Notes: a model not told the origin generated them from the letters alone. 64,000 nucleotides of DNA from Collimonas sp. PA-H2 (GCF_002564105.1 NZ_PDBX01000001.1:1922001-1986000), one strand, 5' to 3'; positions 49,716 to 59,231 are shown, counted from the first letter of the stretch. Translations and numbers: made by a program.

Positions 49716-50980
49716 GAATGGGCCTGCTTTTCAAACAGTTCACGGAATACCGGATATATCTCGCTGGCGCTCTGCACCTTCTTCATCGCAAACTGCGGAT
49801 TGACGGCCGCGATCTGCTGGTACTCGGTCCACAGATTCTGTTCTTCCACCGTCACCTGGATATAGGCGAAGTAGCGTGAACGCGGCAGGATTTCCAGTTC
49901 CAGCAGTTCGCGGCATTTGGGCGAATCGTCATTCCAGTTGTCGCCGTCGGAAGCCTGGGCGCCGTAGATGTTCCAGTCGCCCGGAGGATAGCGCTCGTCG
50001 ATGATCTTCTTCATCAGTTCCAGGGCGCTGGACACCACCGTGCCGCCGCTTTCCTGTGAGTGAAAGAAGGTATCTTCATCCACCTCGTCGGCCCGCGTGT
50101 GATGGCGGATGAAGACGACTTCGATGTGTTCGTAATTGCGGGTCAGGAACAGGTACAGCAGGATGAAGAAACGCTTCGACAGATCCTTGCGCTGCTCATC
50201 CATCGAACCCGAGACGTCCATGACGCAGAACATGACGGCGCGGCTAGACGGCTGCGGCACCTTGACCCGGTTGACGTAGCGCAGGTCGAAGGGATCGATG
50301 AAGGGAATCCTCCAGATGCGGCCTTTCAGGTGATGGATATCCTCTTCCAGGCGGATGATTTCATCGCGCCGGTCGTTCGGATCGGCCTTCAGCGTTTCCA
50401 TCAGCGCTTCCAGCTCACGCAGCTTGACCACCAGCGGGGAACCGAGCGCAATGCGGCGCCCGAGCGAGCTGCGCAGGGAGCGGACGATATCGATATTATT
50501 GGGACTGCCATCGGTGGAATAACCGGCGCGCATGTTTTTCCAGCTGGGCACCGCCAGCAGGTTAGTCTTGATCAGGCGCGGCAATTCCAGGTCTTCGAAG
50601 AAGTACTGCATGAATTCTTCGCGCGACAACTGGAATACGAATTCATCCTCGCCCTCGCCCGAATTGCTGGCGGAACTGCCGCCGCCACCGCCGGAACCGC
50701 CGTCCGGGCGGGCGATACGGTCGCCTTGCAGATAATCCTGGTTGCCGGGATGGACCATCTCGCGCTTGCCGCCGGGGCCGTGGCCGAACACCGGTTCGCT
50801 GATGCCCTTGCGCGGAATGCTGATGCTCTTGGCGTTTTCGATTTCCTTGATGCCGCGGTCGCGCACGGCCTCGGTCACCGAGCGATGGATGGCCGCCCGG
50901 AAGCGCCGTAGAAAGCGCTCCCGGTTGGCAATGCTTTTGTTCTTGCCAGACAGTCTACGGTCGATTATCTGATGCAACAC
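49712..50980 (-). CDS. YeaH/DUF444 family protein with a VWA-like domain
   Basis: 422 aa. The N-terminal segment is basic (RRLSGKNKSIANRERFLRRFR). A Gly/Ser-rich linker (about 100-115) precedes a von Willebrand A-like domain with FCVMDVSGSMDEQ (about 252-264), a MIDAS-type DxSxS. It is a partner of the PrkA kinase, nearly always encoded beside it. In this genome a palindromic element separates it from prkA. Confidence 0.94.
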   Translation of the reverse strand: MLHQIIDRRLSGKNKSIANRERFLRRFRAAIHRSVTEAVRDRGIKEIENAKSISIPRKGISEPVFGHGPGGKREMVHPGNQDYLQGDRIARPDGGSGGGGGSSASNSGEGEDEFVFQLSREEFMQYFFEDLELPRLIKTNLLAVPSWKNMRAGYSTDGSPNNIDIVRSLRSSLGRRIALGSPLVVKLRELEALMETLKADPNDRRDEIIRLEEDIHHLKGRIWRIPFIDPFDLRYVNRVKVPQPSSRAVMFCVMDVSGSMDEQRKDLSKRFFILLYLFLTRNYEHIEVVFIRHHTRADEVDEDTFFHSQESGGTVVSSALELMKKIIDERYPPGDWNIYGAQASDGDNWNDDSPKCRELLELEILPRSRYFAYIQVTVEEQNLWTEYQQIAAVNPQFAMKKVQSASEIYPVFRELFEKQAHS

Positions 50981-51034
50981 GGTCGGCTCTCCTAGTCGGA
51001 CGGCATCCGGTGAGTCGCTGCTACTATCGGTTCA

Positions 51035-51199
51035 CCTTAGGCCCCGTTAGTAAATAACTTGAACATTTGTGCGGCCGTAGCTGGCGCGCTGCTGCGTTGC
51101 CCACCGCTTGCAGTGCTCGCACTGCGGCGCGTCGGGCGCCTTGCATCGCATCCAGCTACGGCCGCCCAAATGCCCAACTTATTCCCTAACGGGTCCTTA
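51035..51199. mobile_element. palindromic MITE-like element at the prkA stop codon
   Basis: 42-bp terminal arms (51043-51084 and 51152-51193) pair at 36 of 42 positions, including 14 consecutive bases GCGGCCGTAGCTGG next to a 67-bp centre. The centre carries its own perfect GCAGTGC/GCACTGC hairpin (51110-51125). CCTTA is found on both sides (51035-51039, 51195-51199), as expected for a 5-bp target duplication. It has no coding capacity. The right-hand CCTTA contains the prkA stop codon. Confidence 0.65.
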
Positions 51200-53119
51200 C
51201 GAGGACTTGCGCACGCGCAGATACCATTCGCACAGCAAACGCACCTGCTTCGGCGTATAGCCCTTGCTGACCATGCGATTGACGAAATCCTCGTGCTTGC
51301 GCAATTCCTCGTTAGAACCTTTGGCGTTGAATGAGATGACCGGCAGCAGGTCCTCGGTATTCGAGAACATTTTCTTCTCGATCACCACCCGCAGTTTTTC
51401 ATAACTGGTCCAGAGCGGATTCTTGCCGGCGTTGGAAACCCGCGCCCGCAACACGAAATTCACGATTTCGTTGCGGAAGTCCTTCGGATTGCTGATGCCA
51501 GCCGGTTTTTCAATCTTTTCCAGCTCGCCGTTCAGCGCCGCCCGGTCAAAGCTCTCGCCGGTGTCATGGTCGCGGAATTCCTGGTCCTGGATCCAGAAGT
51601 CGGCATAGGTTACGTAACGGTCGAAGACGTTCTGGCCGTATTCCGAATACGATTCCAGGTAGGCGGTCTGGATTTCCTTGCCGATAAACTCAGCATAGCG
51701 CGTCGCCAGCGTATCCTTGACGTAGGACAGGTACTTTTGCTCCAGCTCTTGCGGGAACTGCTCGCGTTCGATCTGCTGCTCCAGCACATACATCAGATGC
51801 ACCGGGTTGGCCGCCACCTCAGTCGAATCGAAGTTGAATACGCGCGACAGTATCTTAAAGGCGAAGCGGGTCGAGACCCCGGTCATGCCCTCGTCGACGC
51901 CGGCGTAATCGCGGTATTCCTGGAACGACTTGGCCTTGGGGTCGCTGTCTTTCAGGTTGTCGCCGTCATAGACCTGCATTTTCGAGAAGATGCTGGAATT
52001 CTCCGGCTCGCCCAGACGCGTCAGTATCGAAAACTGCGCCATCATCTTTAGCGTACCCGGGGCGCAGACCGCCTTGCCCAAGGAAGAGGTGCGGATCAGC
52101 TTTTCGTAGATCTTGATTTCTTCCGACACCCGCAAGCAATAAGGCACTTTGACTATATAAATACGGTCCAGCAAAGCTTCATTGTTCTTATTGTTGCGGA
52201 AAGCCTTCCATTCCGACTCGTTGGAGTGGGCCAGGATGATGCCGTCGAACGGGATCGCGCCGAAGCCCTCGGTGCCTTTGAAATTGCCTTCCTGGGTCGC
52301 GGTCAGCAAAGGGTGCAGCACCTTGATCGGCGCCTTGAACATTTCGACGAATTCCAGCAAGCCCTGGTTCGACAGGCACAGCCCGCCGGAATAGCTGTAA
52401 GCGTCGGCATCGTCCTGCGAATATTGCTCCAGCTTGCGGATATCGACCTTGCCGACCAGGGTGGAAATGTCCTGGTTGTTTTCGTCGCCCGGCTCGGTCT
52501 TGGAGATCCCGATTTGCCGCAAGATCGAAGGATAGCGCTTAACTACGCGGAATTTCCGTATATCGCCGTTGAATTCGTGCAGCCGCTTGACCGCCCACGG
52601 GCTCAGGATGGATTTCAGGTAGCGGCGCGGAATGCCGTATTGCTCTTCCAGGATGGCGCCGTCTTCTTCGTAATCGAACAGACCCAGCGGCGACTCGTTG
52701 ACCGGCGAGCCTTTGAGGGAATAGAAAGGAACATGTTCCATCAGCTGTTTGAGACGCTCGGCGATGGATGACTTGCCGCCGCCGACCGGACCCAGCAGAT
52801 AGAGAATTTGCTTACGTTCTTCCAGGCCTTGCGCGGCGTGCCGGAAATAGGCGACCACTTGTTCGATCACCTCTTCCGCGCCGTAGAATTCCTTGAACGC
52901 GGGATAAACCTTGAGCACCTTGTTGGCAAAGATGCGCGACAAGGAAGGGTCGTGCCGTGTGTCGACCTGTTGCGGTTCGCCTATCGCCATCAGCATGCGT
53001 TCGCCGGCGGTTGCATAACCGCTGGGATCGGTCTTACAAAGCGCTAGATATTCTTCTAGGGAAAATTCTTCTTCTCTGGTTTTGTCGAACCGACTTGCAA
53101 AGCTGCTGTAGATATCCAT
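51197..53119 (-). CDS. prkA: PrkA serine protein kinase / AAA+ protein (YeaG)
   Basis: 640 aa. The N-terminal AAA+ domain has Walker A GPVGGGKSS (110-118) and the GSPVNESPLGLF segment; a C-terminal PrkA domain follows. It acts in stress and nutrient-limitation responses with YeaH and SpoVR. Kinase activity has been reported for homologues, and protease-like activity has been proposed for the B. subtilis protein. First gene of the group; the stop codon lies at the edge of the palindromic element. Confidence 0.95.
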   Translation of the reverse strand: MDIYSSFASRFDKTREEEFSLEEYLALCKTDPSGYATAGERMLMAIGEPQQVDTRHDPSLSRIFANKVLKVYPAFKEFYGAEEVIEQVVAYFRHAAQGLEERKQILYLLGPVGGGKSSIAERLKQLMEHVPFYSLKGSPVNESPLGLFDYEEDGAILEEQYGIPRRYLKSILSPWAVKRLHEFNGDIRKFRVVKRYPSILRQIGISKTEPGDENNQDISTLVGKVDIRKLEQYSQDDADAYSYSGGLCLSNQGLLEFVEMFKAPIKVLHPLLTATQEGNFKGTEGFGAIPFDGIILAHSNESEWKAFRNNKNNEALLDRIYIVKVPYCLRVSEEIKIYEKLIRTSSLGKAVCAPGTLKMMAQFSILTRLGEPENSSIFSKMQVYDGDNLKDSDPKAKSFQEYRDYAGVDEGMTGVSTRFAFKILSRVFNFDSTEVAANPVHLMYVLEQQIEREQFPQELEQKYLSYVKDTLATRYAEFIGKEIQTAYLESYSEYGQNVFDRYVTYADFWIQDQEFRDHDTGESFDRAALNGELEKIEKPAGISNPKDFRNEIVNFVLRARVSNAGKNPLWTSYEKLRVVIEKKMFSNTEDLLPVISFNAKGSNEELRKHEDFVNRMVSKGYTPKQVRLLCEWYLRVRKSS

Positions 53120-53271
53120 ATCACCCCCGCATCAACGATGTTGCGAAAACAAATTGAAGATTACACTATTGAAAGTTCGACCTCTTCGGATACTCGCAGT
53201 TCCTTGATCGGCTACTGTCCTTTTCAACCCAGCCCAGAAGAGGATTATTCGATTTGATTCTAATCCTTTTT

Positions 53272-54576
53272 CTAACTTACAACAGGATTTTCTCCGTTTG
53301 TCACATCCTGCTTCTGATTCCACGGTGCCACTTTGAACAAAATTAACATTCCCGGCAGCGCTAAGATGAAGCACAGAATAAAGAAATGGAACCAGCCGGT
53401 TTCCGCCACGATATAGCCGACCGAGGAATTGACGAAGGTACGCGGCACCGCAGCGAGGCTGGTGAACAAAGCGTATTGCGTAGCAGTGTAGCGGGGATCG
53501 GTGGCGCGCGCGATGAACGCCACGAAAGCGGCAGTGCCGACGCCGACGCCGAAAGCCTCGCCGCCGATCACGATAGCCAGCACCAGCGGATCGGGACCGA
53601 CCTGGGCCAGCCAGGCAAATCCCAGGATGGTCGCCGCCTGCACCACGCCAAAAATCCATAATGCCCGATTTATTCCGATCTGCACCATCCAGATGCCGCC
53701 CACCAGGCCGCCGACCAGGCTGGCCCACAAGCTGGTGGTCTTGGAAATCAGGCCGATCTGAGTCAGGGAAAACCCCAGGTCGATATAAAATTTGGTGGCA
53801 AGCGCAGTTGCCATGCTGTCGCCGAGCTTATACAGGAAAATAAAGGCCAGTATCCACAATGCGCTGCGCCAGCCATCCCTGGTGATAAATTCCTGAAACG
53901 GCAATACGATGGCTTCCCGCAAATTCTTTGGCGGCGATCCGTATACCGTCGGCTCCTTGATCAGCAAGGTGCAGATCAGCCCCGGCAGCATGAAACCGGC
54001 AGTGACCCAGAACACCGCCTGCCAGCTCATGTGATCGGCCAGGAACAGCGACAAGGCGCCCGGCACCATGCCGGCGACCTTATAGGCATTGACGTTGATC
54101 GCGGCGCCCAGGCCCTGCTCGCTTTCGGGCAGGATTTCGCGCCGGTAGGCGTCGATCACGATATCCTGGCTGGCCGACAGGAAAGCCACCAGCGCCGCCA
54201 TGAAGGCGATGGCCGTCACCTGCGAGTGCGGATCGAGCATGCCCATGGCGCCGATGGCGACGAACAGGGTCGCCTGGGTCAGCAGCATCCAGCTGCGCCT
54301 GCGGCCGAGTTTGCCGAAGTGGAAGCGATCCATCAGCGGCGACCAGACGAACTTCCAGGTGTAGGGAAACATCACCAGCGCAAACAAACCCAGCGACTTT
54401 ACATTCAGGCCGGATTTACTCAGCCAGGCTTGCAGCAAACTGAGCAGGATGAACAGCGGCAGGCCCGAACTGAAGCCGAGGAAGGCGCAGATCAGCATGC
54501 GCCGGTTGAGATAGTGATGCCAGGGATTTGAAGCTGAAGTCATAGATGCGCCCGCGGCGGCGGGAGTTGTGGACAA
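53272..54576 (-). CDS. ampG: AmpG-type muropeptide permease (MFS)
   Basis: An inner-membrane major facilitator protein of 434 aa with about 12 helices. It resembles AmpG, which imports GlcNAc-anhydroMurNAc peptides for cell-wall recycling: FSSGLPLFILLSLLQAWL near 35-52, the PYTWKFVWSPLMDR loop near 71-84, and SASQDIVIDAYRRE near 134-147. It lies 59 bp downstream of metW on the same strand. An ATG at 54543 is an alternative start. Confidence 0.9.
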   Translation of the reverse strand: MSTTPAAAGASMTSASNPWHHYLNRRMLICAFLGFSSGLPLFILLSLLQAWLSKSGLNVKSLGLFALVMFPYTWKFVWSPLMDRFHFGKLGRRRSWMLLTQATLFVAIGAMGMLDPHSQVTAIAFMAALVAFLSASQDIVIDAYRREILPESEQGLGAAINVNAYKVAGMVPGALSLFLADHMSWQAVFWVTAGFMLPGLICTLLIKEPTVYGSPPKNLREAIVLPFQEFITRDGWRSALWILAFIFLYKLGDSMATALATKFYIDLGFSLTQIGLISKTTSLWASLVGGLVGGIWMVQIGINRALWIFGVVQAATILGFAWLAQVGPDPLVLAIVIGGEAFGVGVGTAAFVAFIARATDPRYTATQYALFTSLAAVPRTFVNSSVGYIVAETGWFHFFILCFILALPGMLILFKVAPWNQKQDVTNGENPVVS

Positions 54577-54635
54577 TCGTGCCGCCCCTGATTTAAGCCA
54601 TGGGCGGCAGGAATACCCCTTTATTTTTTACGGGT

Positions 54636-55238
54636 TTATTTCTTGCGAAAGCGGAATACCGCAAGACTACCACGCCAATTGGGCAGCACCGAGATCGGCT
54701 GGCCATCGTGGAGCGCTACGCATTCGAGCACTTCCAGGCCGACTTGGTTCGCCAGTTCTTCAAAATCCTTGATGGTGGCGCAGCGCAGGTTGGGAGTGTC
54801 ATACCATTCATACGGCAGCGACTTCGATACCGGCATGCGGCCGCGCAGCAGCGCCACCCGGTGCGGCCAGTAGGCGAAATTGGGAAAAGAGACGATCGCT
54901 TCGCGGCCGACGCGGGCGATATCGCGCAATACGCCCTCCACATTTTTCATCATTTGCAGGGCCGACAGGCAGAGCACCGTGTCGAAGGCATTGTCGGCAA
55001 ACAGGTTGAGCCCGGCTTCCATGTCTTGCTGGATCACCGAGACGCCGCGCGCCACGCAAGCCGGGATCTTGGCGTCGTCGATTTCGACGCCGTAGCCGGC
55101 GCACTGCTTGTCTGACTGCAGATAATCGAGCATGACGCCGTCGCCGCAACCGAGGTCGAGCACCTGCGAATCGCCGCGCACCCAGTGGGCAATAAACGCC
55201 AGGTCGGGGCGCAAGCTGCTTAATTGATCAAAGTTCAT
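54636..55238 (-). CDS. metW: MetW, methyltransferase-like partner of MetX
   Basis: 200 aa with a class I SAM-methyltransferase fold (VLDLGCGDG near 26-34; [13 protein letters not shown] near 80-92). In organisms with MetX, MetW is almost always adjacent and is reported to be needed for full acyltransferase function. It overlaps the end of metX by 11 bp, indicating coupling. Confidence 0.93.
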   Translation of the reverse strand: MNFDQLSSLRPDLAFIAHWVRGDSQVLDLGCGDGVMLDYLQSDKQCAGYGVEIDDAKIPACVARGVSVIQQDMEAGLNLFADNAFDTVLCLSALQMMKNVEGVLRDIARVGREAIVSFPNFAYWPHRVALLRGRMPVSKSLPYEWYDTPNLRCATIKDFEELANQVGLEVLECVALHDGQPISVLPNWRGSLAVFRFRKK

Positions 55239-56412
55239 GTACGGCTCCTACGGCTTCTGTTGCTGCTGTCGATGCGCTTGCCGGCAGCTGGCCCAGCTCT
55301 TGCCAGATGCGGTTGTAATATTCGCCCACCACGCTCATGTAGCGCGGATCGTCCAGCAAAAAGGCATCGTGGCCGTGCGGCGCGTCGATCTCGGCGTAGC
55401 TGACGCGGCGTTTGTTGTTGACCAGCGCCTGGACGATTTCGCGGCTGCGTTCCGGCGAAAAACGCCAGTCGGTCATGAACGACACCAGCAGGAACTGCGC
55501 CTGGGTGCGGCTCAGCGCCTGCGTCAGGTCGCCGCCGAATTCCTTGGCCGGGTCGAAATAGTCGAGCGCCTTGGTGATCAGCAGATAGGTGTTGGCGTCA
55601 AAATATTCAGAGAATTTGTCGCCCTGGTAGCGCAGGTAGGATTCGATTTCAAAATCGATGCCGAAGCCGAACTGGTAGGCGCCGGAACGCAGGTCGCGGC
55701 CGAACTTCTCGGCCATGTCGTCGTCCGACAGATAGGTGATGTGGCCGACCATGCGCGCCACCCGCAAGCCGTTCTTGGGCACCACGCCGTGCGCGTAATA
55801 ATCGCCGCCGTGGAAGCCAGGATCGGTCAGGATCGCCTGCCGCGCCACATCGTTGAAGGCGATGTTTTGCGCCGACAGCTTCGGCGTCGAGGCGATCACC
55901 ACGCAATGGCGCAGACGGGCCGGGTACAGCAGGCTCCAGGCCAGCGCCTGCATGCCGCCCAGCGAACCGCCCATCACCGCGGCGAACTGCACGATCCCGA
56001 GCACATCCGCCAGGCGTGCCTGGGCTTGTACCCAGTCTTCCACCGTGACGACGGGGAAGCCGGCGCCGTAAGGCTTGCCGGTAGCGGCGTTGATGTGCAT
56101 CGGACCGGTAGAGCCGAAGCAGGAACCGAGGTTGTTGACGCCGATGACGAAGAATTTATTGGTATCCAGCGCCTTGCCGGGTCCAACCATGTTGTCCCAC
56201 CAGCCGACGTTCTTTTCGTCGTCCTGATACACGCCGGCGACGTGGTGCGAGGCGTTCAGCGCATGGCAGACCAGCACGGCATTCGATTTGTCGGCATTCA
56301 GGGCGCCATAGGTTTCGTATACCAGCGTGTAATCCGCTAGCAGCGCGCCGCTTTGCAATTGCAGCGGCGTGGCGAAATGCATGGACTGCGGAGCAACTAT
56401 TCCTTGGGACAT
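55228..56412 (-). CDS. metX: homoserine O-acyltransferase MetX
   Basis: An alpha/beta hydrolase-fold acyltransferase (394 aa), first step of methionine synthesis. The nucleophile Ser150 sits in GGSLGGMQ, with a probable triad Asp and His in DAPHGHDAF near the C-terminus. MetX proteins may use acetyl- or succinyl-CoA, and many betaproteobacterial ones are succinyltransferases; I cannot decide from motifs. The ATG at 56412 is preferred over a TTG two codons upstream. It is preceded by a structured leader with a terminator. Confidence 0.93.
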   Translation of the reverse strand: MSQGIVAPQSMHFATPLQLQSGALLADYTLVYETYGALNADKSNAVLVCHALNASHHVAGVYQDDEKNVGWWDNMVGPGKALDTNKFFVIGVNNLGSCFGSTGPMHINAATGKPYGAGFPVVTVEDWVQAQARLADVLGIVQFAAVMGGSLGGMQALAWSLLYPARLRHCVVIASTPKLSAQNIAFNDVARQAILTDPGFHGGDYYAHGVVPKNGLRVARMVGHITYLSDDDMAEKFGRDLRSGAYQFGFGIDFEIESYLRYQGDKFSEYFDANTYLLITKALDYFDPAKEFGGDLTQALSRTQAQFLLVSFMTDWRFSPERSREIVQALVNNKRRVSYAEIDAPHGHDAFLLDDPRYMSVVGEYYNRIWQELGQLPASASTAATEAVGAVHEL

Positions 56413-56440
56413 GGTCAATTTGCTTGTGTTGTGTAGAAAT

Positions 56441-56508
56441 AAAAAAAGCCCGAGAGCTTTCGCTAATCGGGCTAAATTCTGGGCTTGTACTTCAAGCTCG
56501 CTTTAGCC
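56441..56508 (-). promoter_or_regulatory. metX leader attenuator (terminator / antiterminator)
   Basis: On the minus strand, terminator arms AGCCCGA and TCGGGCT (56447-56453 with 56467-56473) close a short AGC/GCT stem and are followed by seven U (56441-56447). A competing stem GGCTAAA/TTTAGCC (56502-56508 with 56470-56476) encloses GCTTG/CAAGC. Its 3' arm overlaps the terminator 5' arm at 56470-56473, so the two are mutually exclusive. The ATG of metX is 29 nt beyond the U-run. Confidence 0.75.
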
Positions 56509-56512
56509 GTAT

Positions 56513-56581
56513 TTATTTGGCATCTACCGGTCCGGAAACCAGGTGATGCCGCGCGCCCGCAAGCTGAGGTGGTGAAACCAT
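56513..56581 (-). other. short leader frame and hairpin in the metX leader
   Basis: A 22-codon frame (MVSPPQLAGARHHLVSGPVDAK is its full length) lies between promoter and attenuator. It has no clear ribosome-binding site and no regulatory Met run. The same stretch contains a strong hairpin with outer arms GGCATC/GATGCC (56519-56524 with 56545-56550), so it may be structural RNA rather than a leader peptide. Confidence 0.35.
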
Positions 56582-56602
56582 TCAAATCGGCGCGATGGGA
56601 CA

Positions 56603-56631
56603 AGAATAACCAAGTCGGGGCTTGGCGTCAA
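56603..56631 (-). promoter_or_regulatory. sigma-70-type promoter of metXW
   Basis: On the minus strand TTGACG (56626-56631), 17-bp spacer, TATTCT (56603-56608). The spacer is itself an inverted repeat, CCAAG-CCCCGA-CTTGG, which could be an operator. The predicted transcript starts near 56596, giving a leader of about 185 nt. Confidence 0.7.
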
Positions 56632-56662
56632 ACTATGATGGTTTTGTCATTCCATCACAGCA

Positions 56663-58417
56663 TCAGGCCAGCATGCGCATCTGGCTGACTGCGGTGGCAA
56701 TCGCGCTGGGTTCGGTGTTACGCAGGATTTTCTTGGTTTGCAGCGTCAGGCCGTCGAGGTCGCTGTTCAGCACTTCCTGCTTCACCGCCAGCAATTGCGC
56801 CGGATGCATGGAAAATTCAAGCAAACCCATGCCCAGCAGCAAACGCGTGAATTTGACGTCGCCCGCCATTTCGCCGCATACCGAGACTGGAATCCCGGCC
56901 TTGCGACCGAGCGCGATCACGGTCGACAACAGGAACAGGACGGCTGGATGCAAGGGGTTGTACAGGTGCGCGACCTCATGGTCGACGCGATCGATGGCCA
57001 AGGTGTACTGGATCAGGTCATTGGTCCCGATTGACAAAAAATCCATACGCTTGATGAACATCGGCAAGGCTAGCGCCGCCGCCGGGATCTCGATCATGGC
57101 GCCGATCTTGATGGCTTCGTCAAACTTGACGCAGTCATCGCGCAGCTGCTGCTTGGCCTGCTCGATCATGGCCAGGGTCTGGTCGATTTCAAACGCGTGC
57201 GCCAGCATCGGGATCAGCAGCTTGACCTGGCCGAAGGCGGAAGCGCGCAAGATCGCCCGCAGTTGCGTCAGGAACAATTGCGGCTCAGCCAGGCAATAGC
57301 GGATGGCGCGCAAGCCCAGCGCCGGGTTGAGCGCGGTCTGCTCATCGTTGTTGAGCGGCTTGTCGGCGCCGACGTCGAGCGTGCGGATGGTCACCGGCCG
57401 GCCTTTCATCGCCACCACCGCCTGCCGGTAGGATTCGAACTGCTCGTCCTCGGTCGGCAAGGCGTGCTGGGTGCCGATGCGGCCCATGAACAGGAATTCC
57501 GAGCGGAACAGGCCGACGCCGTTGGCGCCGGATTCCATCGCCGCCGCGCAGTCGCTCGGCAGTTCGATATTCGCCAGCAAGGTGATTTCGGTGCCGTCCA
57601 GCGTTACCGCTCGGGTTTTCTTGATCTTGCCGAGCTTTCTGCGCGAACGCAGCAGATGTACCTGGCGCTCGCGGTATTGCTTGAGTATCACGGTGGCCGG
57701 ATCGACGATCACCACGCCGGCGTCGCCGTCGATGATGATCCAGTCGTCCTGCTTGATCAGGCGCGAGGCATTGTTCATGCCGACCGCGGCCGGGATATCC
57801 AGGCTGCGGGCGACGATCGCGGTATGCGAATTCTGGCCGCCGAGATCGGTCACGAAGCCGGCGAAAGCGCGGTCGCGGAACTGCAGCATGTCGGCCGGGG
57901 AGATATCGTAAGCCACCACAACGATGTTGGCGAACGAAGCGCCGTCGCTGTCGACTTCGGGCAAGCGGGTGGAGGTGCCGGTCAAGACTTTCAGCAAGCG
58001 CTCGCCGACCTGCAGCACATCCATCTTGCGTTCACGCAGGTAAGGGTCTTCGATTTCATCGAACTGGTTCGACAACTCGTCGATCTGGGTCACCAGCGCC
58101 CACTCGGCGTTGTACTGGCGGTTGCGGACAATATCGAGCGACATCTCGGCCAGCATCGGATCGGAAAGGATCAGCAGGTGGACGTCGACAAACGCGCCCA
58201 GCTCGGGCGGCGACTCTTTCGGCAGATCATTGCGGATGGTTTGCAGTTCGGTACGCACGGCGGCGACCGCGTCCTGCAGCCGCTGGACTTCGGCTTCGAC
58301 CTCGGTTTCGCCAATCAGGTAGTGCTTGACGTCCATCGCAGCCGGCGCCAACAGGTGTGCGCGGCCGATCGCGATGCCGCGTGAAACCGGAATGCCGTGT
58401 AAGGTAAAGGATGCCAT
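56663..58417 (-). CDS. ptsI: phosphoenolpyruvate-protein phosphotransferase (enzyme I)
   Basis: 584 aa. It transfers phosphate from PEP to HPr. The phosphorylated His198 lies in GGQNSHTAIVARSLDIPA, and the C-terminal PEP-binding barrel shows RSEFLFMGR and the catalytic CGEMAGD. It lies downstream of ptsH and an EIIA-Man-type gene, with no membrane permease genes, as in the regulatory PTS of betaproteobacteria. Confidence 0.96.
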   Translation of the reverse strand: MASFTLHGIPVSRGIAIGRAHLLAPAAMDVKHYLIGETEVEAEVQRLQDAVAAVRTELQTIRNDLPKESPPELGAFVDVHLLILSDPMLAEMSLDIVRNRQYNAEWALVTQIDELSNQFDEIEDPYLRERKMDVLQVGERLLKVLTGTSTRLPEVDSDGASFANIVVVAYDISPADMLQFRDRAFAGFVTDLGGQNSHTAIVARSLDIPAAVGMNNASRLIKQDDWIIIDGDAGVVIVDPATVILKQYRERQVHLLRSRRKLGKIKKTRAVTLDGTEITLLANIELPSDCAAAMESGANGVGLFRSEFLFMGRIGTQHALPTEDEQFESYRQAVVAMKGRPVTIRTLDVGADKPLNNDEQTALNPALGLRAIRYCLAEPQLFLTQLRAILRASAFGQVKLLIPMLAHAFEIDQTLAMIEQAKQQLRDDCVKFDEAIKIGAMIEIPAAALALPMFIKRMDFLSIGTNDLIQYTLAIDRVDHEVAHLYNPLHPAVLFLLSTVIALGRKAGIPVSVCGEMAGDVKFTRLLLGMGLLEFSMHPAQLLAVKQEVLNSDLDGLTLQTKKILRNTEPSAIATAVSQMRMLA

Positions 58418-58482
58418 CTGGTCACCGCTGTATAAAGATAGATAGAGATAAATGCGGAACCGGGTTAGCTGACAGACGGGCG

Positions 58483-58752
58483 TTACTCGCCTTCGCCAAA
58501 CTTATCCTGAATTAACTGGTTTAAGGCATCAAAACAGGCTTTTTCATCCTCACCGTCGGCTTCCAGCAAGATCGTGCTGCCCTTGCCGGCCGCCAGCATC
58601 ATCACGCCCATGATGGATTTGGCGTTGACGCGGCGTTTGTTGCGGGTCATCCAGACTTCACATTTGAACTTGCTGGCCAGTTGGGTAAATTTGGCTGAGG
58701 CACGTGCATGCAAGCCAAGCTTGTTGATAATTTCGATTTCTTGTTGAATCAT
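58483..58752 (-). CDS. ptsH: phosphocarrier protein HPr
   Basis: 89 aa. His15 (LGLHARAS) takes phosphate from enzyme I, and Ser46 (AKSIMGVM) is the regulatory site used by HPr kinase in this lineage. It sits between the EIIA and ptsI genes. Confidence 0.97.
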   Translation of the reverse strand: MIQQEIEIINKLGLHARASAKFTQLASKFKCEVWMTRNKRRVNAKSIMGVMMLAAGKGSTILLEADGEDEKACFDALNQLIQDKFGEGE

Positions 58753-58826
58753 TTTGTCTTTTAATAATGTTAACTATCTTAACTATCAGCTCTAGGCGCG
58801 CGTAAATCCGTTCCTGCCATCTGTTA

Positions 58827-59231
58827 TCAATGTGATACACGAACCCGGTTATCCACCCTTACCGCACCGCCCTGGCCGCCGGCCAGCGCCATTTCGGTCA
58901 CCACGTCGAGCGTATCGTTACGGTAAGTCAAGGCGCGCAGCAGCATCGGCAAGCTGATGCCGGCAATCACCTGGGTCTGGTTGCCGCTGCAAAACGGCAA
59001 CGTACAATTGGAAGGCGTGCCACCCATGACGTCGGTAATCACCAGTACGCCGGAGCCGTCGTCCAGGCGGGCCGCGGCCTGCTTGGCGAGTTTTTGCACT
59101 TCCATCGGATTCTGGTCGGCGATAACGTCGATCGCTTCCAGCCGTTCGGGTGTATGACGAAACACGTGAGAGGCAGCTGCGATGAATGCCTGGCCCAGCG
59201 GAGCGTGGGTTAAAAGAAGAATGCCAATCAT
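58827..59231 (-). CDS. PTS EIIA component, mannose-type fold
   Basis: 134 aa of the EIIA-Man family. The phosphorylation site is His9 (LLLTHAPLG), and VITDVMGGTPSN near 64-75 is the family's active-site loop. No EIIB/EIIC partner is present, so a regulatory role is likely, receiving phosphate from HPr. It is upstream of ptsH in the cluster. Confidence 0.92.
   Translation of the reverse strand: MIGILLLTHAPLGQAFIAAASHVFRHTPERLEAIDVIADQNPMEVQKLAKQAAARLDDGSGVLVITDVMGGTPSNCTLPFCSGNQTQVIAGISLPMLLRALTYRNDTLDVVTEMALAGGQGGAVRVDNRVRVSH

Noticed and set aside
51043..51193. CRISPR repeat or tRNA cluster in the prkA-yeaH gap
   Set aside because: There is one large inverted repeat, no regularly spaced direct repeats and no cloverleaf.
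56513..56581. Classical methionine leader peptide
   Set aside because: The 22-codon frame has only its initiator Met and no clear ribosome-binding site, so ribosome stalling at Met codons is not supported.
56413..56600. Known SAM riboswitch in the metX leader
   Set aside because: The conserved SAM-I core and the compact SAM-II pseudoknot were not found; the leader is reported as an unassigned attenuator.
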